From the NCBI GenBank assembly GCA_964016875.1, contig OZ024724.1:49540438-49604437 (forward strand): DNA of 64,000 nt. The letters are read 5' to 3'. Position numbers and translations under genes: made by a program. Below are positions 59,551-64,000 of the stretch, piece by piece (the first letter of the stretch is position 1; every line of letters begins with the position of its first letter). The DNA is from Fallopia convolvulus. Lineage: Eukaryota > Streptophyta > Magnoliopsida > Caryophyllales > Polygonaceae. The notes beneath the pieces were generated by a model. That model saw only the letters and a list, made by a program, of their open reading frames with translations, ran no database searches and was not told where the DNA came from.

Positions 59551-60390
59551 AAAGAGGGAAATTGGGGGCGGTTGAGTTAGGGGATGGGCAAAAAGAGTGG
59601 GGAAGTTGCGTAACAAGTGGTAGCAAGGAAAGTTGCTCATCCTTTCAGCTTTCCCTTTTTAATTTTCCTAATTTAAAAGATAAGTGAGAGGGTAGTACTA
59701 ACAGTAGACTAGTAGAGAACTGATAAGAAGAGTGGACCACGTTTCAATTTGCAACTTTTTAAACGGCAATCAACCCCAATTAAATTATTAAAACCAATAA
59801 AAAAATATTATGCAGGGTATTATAGACTTTTTCGTTACTTTATAACAAAAATAATAAAGGGGGCAAAAGTCGGTCAAACCCCCCCAAAGCATTCGTGTTG
59901 AACTGAAGGCTTCTTTCTTATGACCCAAGACTCTTTCCAAATTCCAAGTCAATCAAACGCGGTCACTCTATCGATCCTTCCTCAGCAAGGCAAGCGGCAG
60001 CCAGTGGCACTCTCGTAATTATTCCCCTAAATCGTGGGCGATTACACTTCTGCTTACATCCGTGGCCGCCTTGGCTTGATTTAGCAAAGTGGTTAAGTTG
60101 AGTGCACCTGCTTCTCTACCCTAAAATAAATAGTGCCACTCCTTACTTCCACTGGGTCGTCTTTCCATTTGCCCTTTGTTGATTTTTCTTTCCATTCATA
60201 GTTTCACAATTTTACCTAACAAAAAATAATAGTATGCCCTCTAGTAGATGGTCCTAATTGGCTCCCATAAATGCAGTTTCCAGTATGCTTCTCGTTTTAG
60301 GAAAGCTTTAGGTTTTTATGCTGATTCGTTCACCTTCTTATCCTTCCATTAGGGTAATTAGATATTTCCAAAACACGGTTGTTCATCATC

Positions 60391-60600
60391 ATCACTTACG
60401 TGTACGTGGGATATACAAAGTGATAGTCAACAATCTTATCAATATAACTACTACTACGAGGCTTTTTGTAAGTTAGTCATTTTCTTCTCCTCAACTAAGG
60501 TAAGCGGCTAACACATTTATCTTGTGTGATAAATATCTTAAGCCACCGAGCATATTCAAAGCAGAGACTCACACACGTACGTACGTGAAGATACGTGTAC
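60391..60600. promoter_or_regulatory. ACGTG-rich segment upstream of the ZAT10-like gene
   Basis: ACGTG cores occur at 60398-60402 and 60404-60408, and again within CACACGTACGTACGTG and TACGTGTAC at 60571-60600. Such cores are the centre of ABA-responsive (ABRE) and G-box elements. The position, about 0.95-1.15 kb upstream of the start codon, fits a distal stress-response region, but chance occurrence is possible. Confidence 0.3.
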
Positions 60601-62429
60601 GCTAGCTCAACTATAAGAAATTGTCAAGGTTCTAGCTACTACTACATCTAATTTCTGTTATCGATCTTTTTTCCAATATAATTTATTGAAAGATCTAACT
60701 ATATATATTTAACTTGAGAATAGGTAGGATAGGTTATTATATTTAAATAGATACGGTATTTACATATAAGAGATATGAGAGTCGGCAAATAAGAATAGTA
60801 TTAGATTATTCGTAATTATCTTCATTCTTTTTCTTTTTTTTACACTTATTTTAGAATTCCAGTGATATGTGGATCCTCTTCTATGACGACAACATTTTTC
60901 AGTAAAACATACGTGTCGTCTATGATATTGAACAAACAGATGGAGATCGAATTTACCAGAAAGTGGAGACAGCGTGGATTCTTGCCACGTTGCACACACC
61001 TAGGTTATACAAATTATGTATCAGTGTATGCAGTATAGTTTGTTTTTGCTTGTAAACTTTTTGCTTCATCTAGATCGTCAATTTTGTAAGGGTTGTTCTA
61101 CTAAATGCCACAACCCAAAAAATACGTGCTCAGTGCTCTACTCAAGTAAGTGCTGAAGTCACTGCTTGCACAATTAAATCATGCATGCACTTCTCCACAA
61201 AATTGGTCCCTGTTTGTTTTATGCGATTGTAATTGAATGGTGGAACTTCAATTTTTGAACTGCTTTTTAAACAGGTGCTTTCCCCACTACTAACATAACC
61301 AATTCAATCTTCAATCTTGATCCAAGATGGATGGGTATGAATGCAAAACACGTACGACATTGACCTTTTCCTTGCTGCCCACTAATTAATTACTCCGTAA
61401 TTAAGTTAAGCAGGAATTTACCACTAATTACCACGTTAATTAAATATCTTTAACAACTAATACGCTGATACGTGTAGGTATATGTTGCATTTTTCTACCC
61501 TTAATTAGTTATACCAAGAATTTTACAAGGCCACGAATCAAACTCTTTCACAAGGCTAGGCCACATATATTTATAGTCTGTTTTTTGGGTTGATTATTGT
61601 TCTGTTTGTATTTATTAGAAGAATTAGTTTTGTCAGTTGGAGATTGAGAAAGGGGTGATAATGGCCGTTGGTTTGGACAGTAGGCAGCCAACTTGGCCTA
61701 CTTTTACGGCTTTCGGTTTAAGCGGACGGCTGCTGCTGTTAATCTGTTATGAATTATGATCGAGTTATCATCACCTTCTCAAACTAACTCCACTACTTCT
61801 TTTGTTTTCCGCCTCTTATTTTTCGTACCCGCGGCTTTCTTAATCCAATCGTCAATGTTTCCAAATTGGGTCGCTTACAAAAACTCCCAACTTATGTGCT
61901 CTAATGGAAATAGCTAAACAGTTTAGGGTGATTTTTCTAAAACCATGATAACTAAAAAGTGATGATTTTTGTGAAAATGGATTAAAAAGGGTCTATATGA
62001 AAGGGAACAACATGATAAGACGGCCCAAATACTGTCCAGGTTCAGGCTCAAAGTCTAGGTACATTCAATAAATAGTTTGTTAAGGCCCATGCGTTCAATG
62101 GTGCTCCTTAACCATGCCTTCTAATTAAGTTATAGCTAAACCTGGATAAATTGCCGAACCGTAAATAAGATAGATGTAAACAAACAAAATATGCAATTTA
62201 CATATATAGGTTTATCTCAAATTCTCTAACATACCATTAATCGTGGGCCTAAATTTTAAGTTGAGATCCATAGTATACAAAACCAGAGTTTGTAGGCAAA
62301 GTGTTGAACATAGATGTAATCATAAAAGAATGGCGGGCTAAACTATCGGCTACAACATTTTCCAACCGTGTAACATGTATGATCCAAACTTCTCACTCAT
62401 GACAATCCATCAGAATCCAACATCTCTAT
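60601..62429. other. Intergenic DNA
   Basis: No gene or transposon end recognised. The minus-strand open stretch at 60760-60999 has no domain. Confidence 0.5.
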
Positions 62430-62881
62430 TGTTAATATGATTTGAATCTATTAATTATAGATCGGTCAAGGGTTCGAGGGAGGAGCCCATGTCAATCAAC
62501 ACCAACGGTTCCAAGGGACAGATCCCCTTGGCAGGGGGGTTCAAGGGGCAGTGTCCCACGATGGGGTCCGGGGGGACGTGCCCTTGGCGAGGGGCTCGGG
62601 GTAGCTCGACCCCGCCAAACGGTATGCTATGTTTTCTATTAACGGGCTTATCGTGATCTATTTTTGGCTTATGACCCATAATCCGATTCGGGTTTCATGA
62701 GTCACTATATATACTCATGAAATGCCATATTATTGTAATATGGTCTACTTAGCCTCCCTAGAAGAATTCATTTTCTTTGTTCGTGGACGTAGGTAACACA
62801 CTGTTACCGAACCATGTAAATCTATGTGTCGATCTTTATTAATGTTTATCATTCTCATTACAAAAAACTAGTATCAGAGCC
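62430..62881 (+). mobile_element. LTR and primer-binding site of a retrotransposon
   Basis: A probable LTR runs from TGTTAATATG (62430) to CATTACA (62862), followed after a few bases by GTATCAGAGCC (62871-62881), the usual plant primer site complementary to initiator tRNA-Met. A GC-richer block lies at about 62460-62620. Internal sequence continues to 63147, with the recurring phrase GTGGCTA, but no domain was recognised. It is cut by the CACTA element. The 5' limit is less certain than the primer site. Confidence 0.6.
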
Positions 62882-63147
62882 TGGTTGTGAATTCCACGAA
62901 TTTTGGCGAGGGTAATTTGGGTGGCAACGGCCATAAATTTAGCCACAAATATTTCAGTTTGCGGTAATATGGTCATGAAATATAGAGTTGTGGCTAGTTT
63001 TGGGGCCAAACAGCCCCGAAAAGTGAGCTCGGCTAGATTTGGTTGTAGATTTTTGGCCATATTGTCATGAAAACAAGCTCGTGGCTAATGTTAAGGCCTA
63101 ATGGACGCGAATTTTTTGCGCAACTAGATTCATTTCTAGAGTAGTAG

Positions 63148-64000
63148 CACTAGTAGAAAACGGGGCTTTGGCCACGGTGCAATTTACCACAGTTTCGTGT
63201 TTTATTGAGGTAATTGTAACAACACTGAGTCAATTACCCCGGTTCGGTTATCAACCGAGGTAAATGTGTGAGTTTTTACCGCAGTCATATATAAAATCGA
63301 TGTGTTAAAGTATGTAATTTTACTACGGCTTTGTTCTTTTGCGGTAAATAAACACTAGGTAACCATTTTACTACGGTTATATAGGAACCATAGTAATTTA
63401 GTAACCAATTTACCACTAAAATTAAAGAACAGGGGTAAATCTGCATTTATTTTACCACATGTCACATATGAACCGTAGTAAATTATATTTGTTAAAACCG
63501 TAGTAATTAAGATGGTTCATTTTAAAAGAAGAGCAAAATAATGGAGGGAAATTCAAATTCAAATTATCGTACAAAAATTAGATTAGCGCCTCAACTCAAA
63601 TTTGATGAAGTGAAACTGTGAAAGTATAAACTATTTTTTTAATAGGGGGAATTTTTTTTAACAGCCTATACTAATCTCCAATATAATTCCTCTATGTAAA
63701 CATAAGCACAATTTTTATCCCTCACATCTCTCTCTATCTCACCCAATCTCACGAGCCCAATCCACGTATTGTTGCTACCTTCTCCGTCCAATTTAGAGCA
63801 ATTCGTTTATTTCCGATCTCACCCCATCACCTTCTCCGTCCTTACCCCTCCTCGTTCTCAATTTCCACCGCTGCCACACAGAGGAGTTGTAGGAGAGGCG
63901 CGCATGACCAACCTTCATGCTTCAATCCCGTTAACGGTGGAGATAGCGGTGGCGGCGGTGAAGATGGGGAGAGTCGGGTGCCGGCCGGGTGGAGATCGAG
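63148..64000. mobile_element. CACTA (En/Spm) element, left end, continues off window
   Basis: It starts CACTAGTAGAAAAC, the terminal motif of the CACTA superfamily. The following 400 bases contain a subterminal word, ACCGTAGTAA, and its inverse and variants in both orientations (about 63253, 63320, 63370, 63387, 63471, 63498), as expected for transposase-binding repeats. From about 63880 the sequence turns GC-rich. The right end lies outside the window, so neither the 3-bp target duplication nor coding capacity can be judged. Confidence 0.75.

Noticed and set aside
1..64000. Bacterial-type systems, CRISPR arrays, tRNA and rRNA genes
   Set aside because: The window is plant nuclear DNA. The repeats found are transposon-related, and I recognised no RNA gene by eye. 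A tRNA scan would be needed to exclude short ones.

Overview
This is a window of nuclear DNA from a flowering plant, probably a eudicot (inference). The evidence is AT-rich intergenic DNA, GT-AG introns, plant-only transcription factor families (LOB-domain, C1-2i zinc finger), and plant-type transposons (Copia, Gypsy, L1 LINEs with an RNase H domain, Helitron, MULE, hAT, CACTA, Stowaway). There is no CRISPR array, operon or other bacterial feature, and I recognised no tRNA or rRNA gene. Four host loci are supported: a two-exon small-protein locus that looks broken (27966-29226), a three-exon secreted peptide precursor resembling TWISTED SEED1 (36042-37813), a two-exon class II LOB-domain gene of the LBD37/38/39 type on the minus strand (46269-47159), and an intronless ZAT10-like zinc-finger repressor on the minus strand (58668-59444). 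The peptide and the small-protein locus are split by introns and do not stand out as long ORFs. The host genes are independent and share no visible pathway. From left to right: 1-11 kb holds a MULE with 9-bp target duplications (921-2169), a 2.5-kb solo LTR (2516-5006), a degenerate L1 LINE (about 5152-8257) split by a hAT-like element (5812-6600), and a second solo LTR (9881-10679). 11.0-27.5 kb is one old Copia element (11023-27473) carrying a Stowaway MITE in its 5' LTR and, in its interior, a very young 10.4-kb Gypsy derivative (12584-23005), which itself carries a Helitron (14857-18320). After the small-protein pseudogene, 29-33.6 kb is mostly unassigned, with an 87-bp tandem array. A compact young LTR element (33638-35176) encodes a protein with an RRM-like domain. 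The peptide gene follows, then Gypsy and LINE debris (40.0-43.1 kb), a LINE tail (45.2 kb), the LOB-domain gene, a 4-kb minus-strand LINE (47.8-52.0 kb), a long gene-poor stretch, the zinc-finger gene, and at the right edge an LTR with primer-binding site (62430-62881) followed by the left end of a CACTA element (63148 to the window end). The most unusual signal is inside the Copia element. Dozens of short inverted repeats share a near-constant loop (consensus CCTGAAGT), but their stems differ from unit to unit and stay complementary. They fill the leader and continue into the pol remnant. I know of no description of this. Also worth attention are the peptide gene, the mini LTR element with an RRM, and the four-element nest whose insertion order can be read from target duplications.
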